Both the position numbers and the translations under genes were made by a program. A stretch of DNA of 64,000 bases from UBA11524 sp964383815 (GTDB lineage Bacteria; Bacillota; Clostridia; Christensenellales; Aristaeellaceae). Numbering within the stretch: the first letter of the stretch is position 1; every line of letters begins with the position of its first letter. Below are positions 24,925 to 34,319 of this stretch, one piece after another. Below the pieces are notes generated by a model. The model was not told the DNA's origin. It did no database searches and was given only the letters and a program-made list of their open reading frames with translations. The stretch spans positions 1 through 64,000 of the forward strand of contig CAYLIC010000005.1 of assembly GCA_964383815.1 (NCBI GenBank). The letters run 5' to 3'.

Positions 24925-25045
24925 TACTGCCTCTGGACTCCCGGCAGGGACGCTGTCCCTGCACCCTGCCAGAGGCGCTGCCGCTGGACTCCGCTTAAGG
25001 GATTTCATCCCTTAAGAATCCCGTTATTCTGCGTTTCGTGCGCCG
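24925..25045. repeat. Modular hairpin repeat R3 (full set, minus orientation)
   Basis: Read on the minus strand: GGCGCACGAAACGC (end of A), GGGATTCTT, hairpin B AAGGGAT-gaa-ATCCCTT (+ 24997-25013), GGAGTCCAGCGGCAGCGCC, GCAGGGTGC, hairpin C GCAGGGAC-agc-GTCCCTGC (+ 24944-24962), GGGAGTCCAGAGGCAG. One of the most complete copies, between obg and yhbY. Confidence 0.85.
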
Positions 25046-25105
25046 GGGTAGCTTGGCGTGGGACGAGTGGCGATTGATACTGATTGAAAATAGAGGAGTT
25101 TGATT

Positions 25106-25393
25106 ATGACAAGCAAACAGCGTGCGTATCTGCGCTCCATGGCAAACACCATGGAGACCATTCTTTACATTGGCAAGGAAGGCATTGTGCCCGGCACCAT
25201 CAAGCAGGCCAGCGATGCCCTGGAGGCCCGGGAGCTGATTAAGTGCGCGGTGCAGCAGGGCTGCCCCCTGTCCGCCCGGGAGGCCGTTACCGAGCTGTGC
25301 CGGCAGCTGGAGGCCGAACCGGTGCAGTGCATCGGGCGGCGCTTTGTGATGTACCGTCCCAGCCGGGAGAATCCCCGCATTGTGCTGGAATGA
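25106..25393 (+). CDS. yhbY: YhbY-type CRM-domain RNA-binding protein
   Basis: 95 aa: LTSKQRAYLRSMA-type start, ILYIGKEGIVPGTI (GxxG-like loop), then the AREAVTELCRQLEAEPVQCIGRRFVMYRPS end. CRM proteins of this size associate with pre-50S particles. GAGGAG lies 7 nt before the ATG at 25106. It follows obg, another ribosome-assembly gene, and precedes the DUF4317 gene by 12 nt. Confidence 0.92.
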   Translation: MTSKQRAYLRSMANTMETILYIGKEGIVPGTIKQASDALEARELIKCAVQQGCPLSAREAVTELCRQLEAEPVQCIGRRFVMYRPSRENPRIVLE

Positions 25394-25405
25394 GGTGACG
25401 CAGGC

Positions 25406-26581
25406 ATGAATCAGCGTGATTTTGCCGAGCTTCGCCGCCGGCTGAACCCGGAAAAGCGCAACATGAGCATCATTCGCGGCTGCTATGTGAGCCACGATGG
25501 TCAGGTGATTTCCACCTTCGCCCAGCCGGTATACGGCATGGCCCAGGAGGAAGTGGAGAAATACATGGCCATTTTCCGGCGCACCCTCAGCGGTACCGCC
25601 AGCCAGAACCTGCTGCCGGTGGAATTCACCGCCCGGCAGACCATGGAGGGTGACGAGCACAAGCTGCTGATGGATCTGCGCGCCTCCGCCCTGAAGGACG
25701 ACATGGCCGTTAACGAGCTGTACGAAAGGATTGTCCGGTACATTCAATCCCTGAAGGCGCAGGAGGTTCAATCGGTTGAGGCGGCGCAAACGGCCTGCAA
25801 TTACCTGATTCTCCTGACCTGCGATGGCTATGACGTGCCCTACAGGGACGGCAATGATGAGGCGGACGCGGAGCGCTCCGTGGATGTGTTCAGCTACATG
25901 CTCTGCGCCGTGTGCCCTGTGAAGCCCACCAGACCTGCCCTGGGATACTTTGCCGCGGAAGGCGAGTTTCACAACAAGCCCACGGACTGGATGGTGGCCA
26001 TGCCGGAGCTGGGCTTTCTGTTTCCCTGCTTTGAGGAGCGTAGCGCCAACATTTACAGCGCCATGTTCTACACCCGCAGCGCTGATGACCTGCATGACGA
26101 GTTTATGAAAAACGTCTTCGGTGCCGAGCCGCAGATGCCCGCTGCCGAGCAGAAGGGAACCTTCCAGGCGGTGCTGCAGGAGACACTGAAGGAGGAGTGC
26201 AGCCTGGATGTGATGCAGGCCGTGCACGAAACCGTGAGCACCATGATCGAGGAGCGCAAGGCGGACAAGCATGCCGAGCCCCTGTGCCTGAGCCGCCAGG
26301 ATGTGAAGGACGTGCTGCAGTCCTCCGGCGTATCCCAGGAGAAGCTGGATGCCTTCGACCAGCAATACACCCAGGCCTTCGGCGCCTATACCGAGCTGCC
26401 TGCCGTGAACATGGTGACCCCCAAGGCCTTCAAGGTCAACACCCCCAGCGTGACCATCAATGTTGACCCGGCCCACTCCGACCTGATTGAGACCCGCATC
26501 ATTGACGGACGGCGGTACATCCTTGTGCTGGCGGACGGCGATGTGGCGGTGAATGGTGTGAATGTGACCATTGGTGAATGA
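25406..26581 (+). CDS. DUF4317 family protein
   Basis: 391 aa starting MNQRDFAELRRRLNPEKRNMSIIRGCYVS, the opening of the DUF4317 family found in Clostridia. No catalytic motif, signal peptide or membrane helix is seen, so it is a cytoplasmic protein of unknown function. The C terminus (NVDPAHSDLIETRIIDGRRYILV) is also family-typical. It begins 12 nt after yhbY and probably shares a transcript with it. A strong terminator follows directly. Confidence 0.88.
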   Translation: MNQRDFAELRRRLNPEKRNMSIIRGCYVSHDGQVISTFAQPVYGMAQEEVEKYMAIFRRTLSGTASQNLLPVEFTARQTMEGDEHKLLMDLRASALKDDMAVNELYERIVRYIQSLKAQEVQSVEAAQTACNYLILLTCDGYDVPYRDGNDEADAERSVDVFSYMLCAVCPVKPTRPALGYFAAEGEFHNKPTDWMVAMPELGFLFPCFEERSANIYSAMFYTRSADDLHDEFMKNVFGAEPQMPAAEQKGTFQAVLQETLKEECSLDVMQAVHETVSTMIEERKADKHAEPLCLSRQDVKDVLQSSGVSQEKLDAFDQQYTQAFGAYTELPAVNMVTPKAFKVNTPSVTINVDPAHSDLIETRIIDGRRYILVLADGDVAVNGVNVTIGE

Positions 26582-26615
26582 AAAAAGTGCCTGCCGGAGG
26601 GCGGGCACTTTTTTT
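26582..26615 (+). terminator. Terminator after DUF4317
   Basis: AAAAA, GTGCCTGCC (26587-26595), loop ggag, GGCGGGCAC (26600-26608), then seven T. One T-G wobble in the stem; symmetrical enough to act in both directions. Confidence 0.92.
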
Positions 26616-26723
26616 GTAGAAATGTGCATATGGTAGGGTGCGCGCGTGCACGTTTGCACACGCTGCGGCATTGTCAGCTATATCAATGCGCAAAGGTTCC
26701 CTCCTGGAGGTAAAGCAACTCAC

Positions 26724-26848
26724 CCGTGTCACGGTGCGCCTGCTGCGTACCGTGACCCCTGCCAGCGCGGCGTACGAAACGCACACTCGAACGGGATTCT
26801 TAAGGGATGAAATCCTTTAAGTGGGATTGTTAAGGGCAAAGCCCTTAA
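26724..26848. repeat. Modular hairpin repeat R4 (module A plus two B hairpins), overlaps fprA
   Basis: Module A: CCGTGTCACGGTGCGCC through GGCGTACGAAACGCAC. Then GGGATTCTT and hairpin AAGGGAT-gaa-ATCCTTT (26802-26818), then GGGATTGT and a second hairpin TTAAGGGC-aaa-GCCCTTAA (26830-26848). The last hairpin lies inside the 3' end of fprA and codes its final residues. Confidence 0.82.
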
Positions 26849-27974
26849 CCACCGCCTCCAGCGCGGGGCGGTCGGTGGGCTTGAGGGCGCCGCGAAGGGT
26901 GACGACAGGCTCCAGGATGGTAATGTCCTTCATGGTGGAGAGAATCTCCCGCATGGTTTTGGCGGCGGAGGGCGCCCAGCTGGCGTTTTCAATCAGGGCA
27001 ATGGTGCGGTTCTGGTAGTTCTTGCCCTTCAGGTGGTGGAGGAAATCCTCCATAAAGGGCGCAACGCCTGCATTATAGGAGGGCGCAGCCAGCACCATCT
27101 TGCCGTAGCGGAAGGCGTCCTCCAGGGCCTCGGCGGGGTCGGTGCGGGCCAGGTCGGCCATGGCCACATGGGGACAGCCGCCTTCCAGCAGCAGCTCCTT
27201 CAGCAGGTGCGCGGCCTGGGCGGTGTTGCCGTGGAGGGTGGTGTAGGCAATGAACACACCCTCGCTTTCCACGCCGTAGCTGCTCCAAACCTGATACTTC
27301 TCCAGCACATGGGGAATGGTGTCCGTCAGCGTGGGGCCGTGCAGCGGGCAGATGGCGGCGATGTCCAGGCTGGCGGCCTTTTTCAGCACAGCCTGAACCT
27401 GCGGGCCATACTTGCCAACGATGTTGAAGTAGTACCTGCGGGCCTCACAGTCCCAGTCCTCCTCCACATCCAGGGCGCCAAACTTGCCAAAGCCATCGGC
27501 GCTGAACAGCACCTTTTCGGTGGATTCATAGCTGAACATCACCTCAGGCCAGTGCACCATGGGCGCGAAGATAAAGGTCAGCCGGTGCTGGCCCAGGGAC
27601 AGGGTGTCGCCATCCTTCACCACCTGCTGGCGGGTGCCGGTCAGGTCGAAATATTGGGCCAGGTATTGAAAGGTTTTGGCATTGCCCACCAGGGTAACGG
27701 TGGGATACTTCTCGGTGAAGCGCTTCACGGCGGAGGCGTGATCCGGCTCCACATGGGATACAATCAGGTAATCCGGCGTGCGCCCGGCAAGCGCAGCCTC
27801 CAGGTTGGCAAGGAAGCCATCGGCCTTGCGCACATCCACCGTGTCCAGCACGGCAACCTTTTCATCCAGAATCAGGTATGCGTTGTAGGACATGCCATTG
27901 GGCACGGCGTACTGACCCTCAAACAGGTCGATATCGTGGTCGTTGACGCCAACATTCAGGATACTCTTCGTCAT
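26817..27974 (-). CDS. fprA: FprA-type A-type flavoprotein (diiron/flavodoxin)
   Basis: 385 aa. Metallo-beta-lactamase-like part with HVEPDHASAVKRF (HxExDH), a ligand His in FAPMVHWPEVMF, a ligand Asp in LFSADGFG and His in CPLHGPTL, followed by a flavodoxin domain (IAYTTLHGNTAQAAHLL). Such proteins reduce O2 to water or NO to N2O and protect anaerobes. GGAGG lies 8 nt before the ATG at 27974. The last eleven residues (VVKGFALNNPT) are encoded by a hairpin of the R4 repeat, so the repeat appears to have replaced or extended the original end of the gene. Confidence 0.93.
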   Translation of the reverse strand: MTKSILNVGVNDHDIDLFEGQYAVPNGMSYNAYLILDEKVAVLDTVDVRKADGFLANLEAALAGRTPDYLIVSHVEPDHASAVKRFTEKYPTVTLVGNAKTFQYLAQYFDLTGTRQQVVKDGDTLSLGQHRLTFIFAPMVHWPEVMFSYESTEKVLFSADGFGKFGALDVEEDWDCEARRYYFNIVGKYGPQVQAVLKKAASLDIAAICPLHGPTLTDTIPHVLEKYQVWSSYGVESEGVFIAYTTLHGNTAQAAHLLKELLLEGGCPHVAMADLARTDPAEALEDAFRYGKMVLAAPSYNAGVAPFMEDFLHHLKGKNYQNRTIALIENASWAPSAAKTMREILSTMKDITILEPVVTLRGALKPTDRPALEAVVKGFALNNPT

Positions 27975-27989
27975 AGGTGCTTCCTCCAT

Positions 27990-28018
27990 GAAAAAACCGG
28001 CGACAGAATTGCCGCCGG
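27990..28018 (-). terminator. Terminator after the zinc-ribbon gene
   Basis: CCGGCG (27997-28002) pairs with CGCCGG (28013-28018); on the minus strand a run of six T follows. It separates the zinc-ribbon gene from fprA on the same strand. Confidence 0.85.
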
Positions 28019-28024
28019 GTCGAA

Positions 28025-28735
28025 TTACGGAATAATCATCCGGCCGCAGGTTTCACACTCCACCAGCTCCGCGCCGCTCTTGATTTTGCTGAGCAGGGAG
28101 GAGGGTTGGGCTGTGTTGCAGCCGCTGCACTGGTTGTTTATCAGCCGTGCCATGGGCGGCATGGTGCGCTTTTTGATGGTGTTGTATTCCTCCATCAGCT
28201 TGGGGTCAACCCCCACAGCCTTCTGGGCGGTGATGGCGCGCTGGGCCTCCAGCTGGGCCTTCTTTTCGCCAATCTCCTTGTCGTAGACGAGCTTCAGCTT
28301 GTCAAACTCCACCTTGGTCTTGGCGGCCTCCCGGCGGCAGGTGAGCTGCTTCTGGTCGTAATCGTTGGAGTCCTTGGCCATGCGGCGCATCTCCTGCTCG
28401 TAGGAGGCAATGTTGTCCCGCACCTTGGTGGCCTCCGCCAGCATGGCGTGGGCGGTTTCCTCATCCTCGGGGGGATTCTGCTCAAACCGGGTGGCGATGG
28501 CGGCAATCTGCTCCTCGCACCGGGCGATGGCATCGCGAATGGCGTCCTTCCGGTCAGCCAGAATGGCGACCTGCTCCTCAATCTGCTTGTACTGCTTCTG
28601 CTGCTCTATGATGAAATCGCGGCTCTTTTCCAGCTTCTGGCGGGTGGGAGAGCGCTTGATCTCGTGGGCCAGGCGATCCGCCTTCATGTCCTCCTGCTGG
28701 TACTGCCACATAAGCTCCAGTTGCTGCTGATCCAT
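28025..28735 (-). CDS. Coiled-coil protein with C4-type zinc ribbon
   Basis: 236 aa. Residues ~5-170 form a long coiled coil rich in Glu, Gln, Arg and Ala. The C-terminal zinc ribbon has NNQCSGCN and VECETCGRMI, two CxxC pairs. The family is widespread and very often adjacent to nif3-like and trmK genes, as here; a nucleic-acid-related role is proposed but not proven. AAGGAGG stands 6-7 nt before the ATG at 28735. Confidence 0.9.
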   Translation of the reverse strand: MDQQQLELMWQYQQEDMKADRLAHEIKRSPTRQKLEKSRDFIIEQQKQYKQIEEQVAILADRKDAIRDAIARCEEQIAAIATRFEQNPPEDEETAHAMLAEATKVRDNIASYEQEMRRMAKDSNDYDQKQLTCRREAAKTKVEFDKLKLVYDKEIGEKKAQLEAQRAITAQKAVGVDPKLMEEYNTIKKRTMPPMARLINNQCSGCNTAQPSSLLSKIKSGAELVECETCGRMIIP

Positions 28736-28778
28736 TGGATTCCTCCTTCTGACGGACAAACGAGCCTCCGTCCAGGCT

Positions 28779-29540
28779 TCAGGGCGAGGCGTAGGCACCC
28801 GCCCGGGACTTGGTGATGTGCACCCTACATTGTACCCTATTCAGCGCCGTTTGTAAAGCATCAGCCAGTGCAAAAATGCCCGGCTCCTCGGTGGCATGGT
28901 GACCGGCCTCCAGGCAGAGAAGGCCAGCGTCCACGGCCTCCAGGGCAAGGTGATGCTTCATTTCCCCGGTAAGGAAGGCCTGGGCACCCAGGGCCAGCGC
29001 GCCGGGCCATTCATCACCGCCTGCACCGGAGCAGACTGCCACGCGGGTGATGCCGTCACCCTGGCCCATGGGGCGCACCACGGTGTTCAGGGCCCGGGAG
29101 GCATGCGCTGCCAGCTGGGCGGCAGTCATGGGGCAGGGCAGGTCGCCTGCGCGAAGAAAGCCTTCACCGGTGATGTTCGCCAGCCCAAGGCGCTGGGCCA
29201 GCACATCATTGATGCCGCCGGGCGCCTGGTCTAGGTTGGTGTGGGCGCACAGCAGGTTCAGGCCGTGGCCTGCCAGCTGCAGAATCAGCCGACCCTCATA
29301 GCTGGTGGACAGCACCTGCTTCACCGGCGAAAACATGATGGGATGATGGGTGACAATCAGGTTGGCGCCGGACTGAACCGCCTCGGCAATGACGGGTGGC
29401 GTGACATCCATGGCAAAGAGGATGCCGTGGATTTCCGTAGCCGGGTTGCCCACCAGCATGCCGGAATTGTCAAAGGGCATTTGGGTGTTGTAGGGCGCCA
29501 GGGTGTCAACAAGGTTGTAGACCTGCTGCATGGTTAGCAT
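28779..29540 (-). CDS. Nif3-like dinuclear metal centre protein
   Basis: 253 aa, the short single-domain form. Metal-binding motifs: PFDNSGMLVG, NLIVTHHPIMFSPVK, CAHTNLDQAPGGIND and AGHHATE near the C terminus. The hexameric family binds two metal ions; its reaction is unsettled (reported as GTP cyclohydrolase type 1-like in some annotation). The ATG overlaps the end of trmK by 7 nt, with GGAGG inside the trmK coding region, so the two are coupled. Confidence 0.94.
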   Translation of the reverse strand: MLTMQQVYNLVDTLAPYNTQMPFDNSGMLVGNPATEIHGILFAMDVTPPVIAEAVQSGANLIVTHHPIMFSPVKQVLSTSYEGRLILQLAGHGLNLLCAHTNLDQAPGGINDVLAQRLGLANITGEGFLRAGDLPCPMTAAQLAAHASRALNTVVRPMGQGDGITRVAVCSGAGGDEWPGALALGAQAFLTGEMKHHLALEAVDAGLLCLEAGHHATEEPGIFALADALQTALNRVQCRVHITKSRAGAYASP

Positions 29541-30214
29541 ACGGGTTCCTCCAGTCGGGCCTGATAGCGGGCCATTTGATGCCTGAGGGCGGATATGGCG
29601 GCCTCATCCGGCTGGCGTGCGGCGCACAGGCCATGGAGCCTGTCGCCCAGCACGGCGGTGCGCCACTGGATGTAGCCGCGCAATTCCTCTGTCATGGGCT
29701 TTTGCAGCAGGGTGCCGAAAAGCATGTCCTCCTCTGCCATGGGCACAGGGCCAGGCTCGGCCCGCCACACCAGATAGAACCGGCCTGCGGCACGGCACAG
29801 CTCCTCCCGGACGAAGTGGTAGCCAATGTCCGTAACGGCCCGGCGAACCAGGGGCAGCTCCGTGTGAGCGGAAAGCACCAGCACCGCACCCTGCAGCCTG
29901 TGCGCACCCCGGGTGAGAATGCCTGCCAGGGTTTCGCCGCCCATGCCCATGATGGACACGCAGCCGCAAGGCTCCTCCAGCGCATCAAGGCCATTGGCAC
30001 ACACCAGCTGCGCCCGGGATGCTAAACCTTGGCGTGCCACCTGTTCCCTGGCGTGGCATAGCGCCTTGGCGCTGACGTCAGCAAAAATCATCCGCTGGCA
30101 TACGCCCTTTTTCAGCAGGTGGCAGGGCAGCAGGCCGTGATCCGTGCCAATGTCCGCACCCAGTGCGCAGGGCTCATACAGCGCCGCAGCCAGTGACAGG
30201 CGTTCATCCAGCAT
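29534..30214 (-). CDS. trmK: tRNA (adenine-N1-22)-methyltransferase TrmK
   Basis: 226 aa. A SAM-binding Rossmann start ADIGTDHGLLPCHLL (motif I), then FADVSAKALCHAREQV, MGMGGETLAGIL (family signature) and LVLSAHTELPLVRRAVTDIGYHFVREEL. It methylates A22 of certain tRNAs in Gram-positive bacteria. GGAGG lies 5 nt before the ATG at 30214; a longer reading by 4 codons is possible. It is followed by the nif3-like gene and preceded by rpoD on the same strand, a common arrangement in Bacillota. Confidence 0.93.
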   Translation of the reverse strand: MLDERLSLAAALYEPCALGADIGTDHGLLPCHLLKKGVCQRMIFADVSAKALCHAREQVARQGLASRAQLVCANGLDALEEPCGCVSIMGMGGETLAGILTRGAHRLQGAVLVLSAHTELPLVRRAVTDIGYHFVREELCRAAGRFYLVWRAEPGPVPMAEEDMLFGTLLQKPMTEELRGYIQWRTAVLGDRLHGLCAARQPDEAAISALRHQMARYQARLEEPVC

Positions 30215-30320
30215 GGCAACCTCCATATAGAATCACCCTGTCATTTCGACAGGGCAAATCATTCGTAGCATTTCTGCGCACCAGCTGACCCGGCACACGC
30301 AACATGCAAACGGGGTTCTA

Positions 30321-31424
<1,104 letters not shown>

Positions 31425-31458
31425 AGGGGATCCTCTCCTTTTCATGTGCCGCGCAGGC

Positions 31459-33243
31459 TTATCTGGCGGACTTCAAGCGGTTCAGCTTCGCGGTCAGCGC
31501 CTGAACCTCGGTCATAGCGGCTATCTTGTCACTGCCCGAAAGGGTGTTGATGGAACGCATGATGGACTGTATCTGCTCCTCCACCCGGCGGCGGCGCATG
31601 GCGTTGAGGCAGTCCTGAGCCATGCGGATAAGCTGATCGGTATTCTCGGAGGGTGGGGTGAGCAGCAGGCGGCTGACCCGGGCGCGGAGAACCTCGTCCT
31701 GCTGTTCCTCCACAAGGCTTGCGGGGGAACGGCCCTGGGCCAGCGCCGCATAGAGGGAGCGGAGAAGCGGGTCGGAAAAGTCCTCCTCGTCGGCAATGTC
31801 GCCGGGCAGGCGGCCTGTGCCAATGAGGGAGATGAGCAGCTCCTCGGCCCGGATGTCCTCGCCGGGCGCGGCATCCTGGCGGCGGATGGACTCACGCCTG
31901 GGTGCGGGCGCCCTGGGCGCGGCCTTGGGCAGGGTGGCGCCAATCTGTGCCAGCAGCACATCCCGGGTGAAGCCGGTCTGCACCATCAGCTCCTGCAGGT
32001 GGTTTTCCAGCTCCACCGGCTCCAGGCCTTTCAGCACCTGGGCGCAGGCCTTGGCATACTCGGTGCGGCCCTCCTGGGTGGAAAGGTCGTGCTGCTCCTT
32101 CAGGCGGCGCATACGGTAGGTTTCCGGGGAAATGGCGGGCAGCTGGCTGAAGCCTTCCAGCCCGTCACGGCGGATGAACTCGTCCGGGTCCAGCCGGTCG
32201 GGAAAGTCCAGCACCCGGGCGGGAATACCCTCTGCCCGGAGAATGTCCAGCCCGCGGAGAATGGCGTGCTGGCCTGCACTGTCGCCATCGTAGCCCAGGT
32301 ATACCTTGGGAGCAAAGCGCTTCAGCAGGCGTGCCTGCTCGGGGGTGAGGGCGGTTCCCAGGGTGGCGCACACGCCGGGCACGCCAAACTGGGTGAGGGA
32401 CACCACATCCATATACCCTTCCACCAGCACCACCCGCTCCAGGTGGCGCTCCTTGCGCAAAAGGTTTGCTGCGTAAACGCCCAGGCGCTTGTTGAACACA
32501 GGCGTATCGGAGGTGTTGAGGTACTTGGGCTGCCCGTCCCCCAGGATGCGCCCGCCAAAGGCCAGCACATTGCCGTGTTGGTCAATGATGGGGAACATGG
32601 CGCGGCCGCGGAACATGTCGTAGGCCCTCTGGGGTTTGGCAGGGGTGTCGGCCGTGGCAGGCTCGGCAGGCTTGACCACCGTCAGGCCGCAAAGGCGCAG
32701 CTCCTCCAGGGAGTAGCCCTTTTCCTGCAGGTGGCGGGTCAGCGCGTCCCACCCGGCGGGGGAGGCGCCCAGGCCAAACTTGCGGATTACATTGTCCGTC
32801 AGCCCGCGGCGCTTGAAGTAGTCCAGCATGGGCTTGCCCTCCGGGGCAAACAGCGTGCTGTGGAAAAACTGCGCAGCCTCCCGGTTGGCGGCAAGGAGCC
32901 TGTCCCGCTGGGAGCGGCGGCGCTGGTACTCGGGGTCGTCCTCCATCTGGGGGAGAGGCATGTGAAGCTGATCCGCCAGGAAGCGCACAGCCTCCTGAAA
33001 GTCCATCCGCTCGATGTCCATGATGAACTGGATCACACTGCCGCCGGCCTTGCAGCCAAAGCAGTAGTAGAGCTGGTGCTCGGCATCCACGGAGAAGGAG
33101 GCTGTTTTTTCACCATGAAACGGGCACAAACCCCAGTACCTGTGCCCGTTCTGCTTCAGCGTCACATAGCCGGAGACGATCTGTACAATATCGGCCCGCT
33201 GGCGGAGCTCGTCCAGCCAAGCGGAGGGAAAGCGTGGTGCCAT
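31459..33243 (-). CDS. dnaG: DNA primase
   Basis: 594 aa. CHC2 zinc finger: CPFHGEKTASFSVD and YYCFGCKAGG. Toprim centre: VVLVEGYMDVVSL, then VYLGYDGDSAGQHA and ARVLDFPDRLDPDEFI. The C-terminal helical DnaB-binding part is rich in Ala, Pro and Arg around residue 440-470. It makes RNA primers at the replication fork. The ATG at 33243 has GAAGG close in front. It lies between dgt and rpoD on the minus strand. Confidence 0.96.
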   Translation of the reverse strand: MAPRFPSAWLDELRQRADIVQIVSGYVTLKQNGHRYWGLCPFHGEKTASFSVDAEHQLYYCFGCKAGGSVIQFIMDIERMDFQEAVRFLADQLHMPLPQMEDDPEYQRRRSQRDRLLAANREAAQFFHSTLFAPEGKPMLDYFKRRGLTDNVIRKFGLGASPAGWDALTRHLQEKGYSLEELRLCGLTVVKPAEPATADTPAKPQRAYDMFRGRAMFPIIDQHGNVLAFGGRILGDGQPKYLNTSDTPVFNKRLGVYAANLLRKERHLERVVLVEGYMDVVSLTQFGVPGVCATLGTALTPEQARLLKRFAPKVYLGYDGDSAGQHAILRGLDILRAEGIPARVLDFPDRLDPDEFIRRDGLEGFSQLPAISPETYRMRRLKEQHDLSTQEGRTEYAKACAQVLKGLEPVELENHLQELMVQTGFTRDVLLAQIGATLPKAAPRAPAPRRESIRRQDAAPGEDIRAEELLISLIGTGRLPGDIADEEDFSDPLLRSLYAALAQGRSPASLVEEQQDEVLRARVSRLLLTPPSENTDQLIRMAQDCLNAMRRRRVEEQIQSIMRSINTLSGSDKIAAMTEVQALTAKLNRLKSAR

Positions 33244-33314
33244 AAAACCTTCACCTGTCCTATTCTTTCGCCATTGTTTGCGTATTTCCTGCTTGCATTT
33301 GTCGGAAAATAGCG

Positions 33315-34319
33315 TCAAATTGCAGGGAAGGATGCAGGAATGAACAGCTGCTGAAACTGGCGCACGGCGTACCTGTCCGTCATGCAGGAAAGGAAGTCGC
33401 ACACCCCCCGCTCGGAGCCGTCGCGGTAGCCAATGAGGAGAAACTCCTCCGGCATTTCGCCGGGGTGGTTGATATAGTAGGTGTGGAGCGCCTTCATAAT
33501 GTGGTCGCAGCGGTTTTCCTCGGCGGCGCGCCAGCCATCCCGGTATACCTTTTCAAACATGAATTCCCGCAGGCCGTCCATGGCGGATTGTACCAGCGGA
33601 CTCATGGACAGTTCAGGCTTGTCCATGCTGTTTTCCACAATGTCCAGAATCATGGTGTTAATCCGCTGGGAATGGGTTTGCCCAAGAACCTTCAGGCAAT
33701 CGGCAGGCAGCTCAAAGGGGCGGAGCACACCGGCCCGGAGCGCATCGTCCAGGTCGTGATTCAGGTAGGCAATCCGGTCTGCCCGGCGGACGCACTGGCC
33801 CTCCAGCGTGGCAGGAAACTGCTTGCCGCTGTGGCAGAGGATGCCGTTGCGAACCTCCCAGGTCAGGTTCAGGCCGTTGCCGTCGTTCTCCAGCAGGTCC
33901 ACCATCCGCAGGGATTGCTCGTTGTGGCGAAAGCCGCCCGGCATCATTTCATCCAGGGAGCGCTCGCCAATGTGCCCAAAGGGGGTATGGCCCAGGTCAT
34001 GCCCCAGGGCGATGGCCTCGGTCAGGTCCTCGTTCAGGCGCAGGCACCGGGCCAGGGTGCGTGCCACCTGGGCAACCTCCAGGGTGTGGGTCAGCCGGGT
34101 GCGGTAGTGGTCGCCCTCGGGGGAGAGGAATACCTGGGTTTTGAACTTCAGCCGCCGGAAGGACTTGCAGTGGATGATGCGATCCCTGTCCCGCTGGAAC
34201 TCCGTGCGGACGGTGCAGGGCTCCTGGGGCTTTTCCCGCCCCCGGGTCTGCCGGGACTGTACCGCCAGGGGAGAAAGGCGCTGAGCCTCCTCCTGCTCAT
34301 AGCGTTCCCTGATGGTCAT
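33315..34319 (-). CDS. dgt: dGTP triphosphohydrolase-like HD-domain protein
   Basis: 334 aa. HD-domain motifs: RIIHCKSFRRLKFKTQVF, TRLTHTLEVAQVARTLA (His), IALGHDLGHTPFGHIGE (HD pair), then FRHNEQSLRMVDLLE. Members hydrolyse dNTPs to nucleoside plus triphosphate. GGAGG lies 8 nt before the ATG at 34319. It is directly upstream of dnaG, a usual neighbour in Clostridia, so a link to replication-time dNTP control is a fair inference. The C-terminal third has the FEKVYRD region of the dGTPase-like subgroup. Confidence 0.92.
   Translation of the reverse strand: MTIRERYEQEEAQRLSPLAVQSRQTRGREKPQEPCTVRTEFQRDRDRIIHCKSFRRLKFKTQVFLSPEGDHYRTRLTHTLEVAQVARTLARCLRLNEDLTEAIALGHDLGHTPFGHIGERSLDEMMPGGFRHNEQSLRMVDLLENDGNGLNLTWEVRNGILCHSGKQFPATLEGQCVRRADRIAYLNHDLDDALRAGVLRPFELPADCLKVLGQTHSQRINTMILDIVENSMDKPELSMSPLVQSAMDGLREFMFEKVYRDGWRAAEENRCDHIMKALHTYYINHPGEMPEEFLLIGYRDGSERGVCDFLSCMTDRYAVRQFQQLFIPASFPAI

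Noticed and set aside
30230..30320. Further copy of the modular hairpin repeat
   Set aside because: GCACACGCAACATGCAAACGG, GGTTCT and a CCCTGTC/GACAGGG hairpin are suggestive, but the similarity is too weak to count it.
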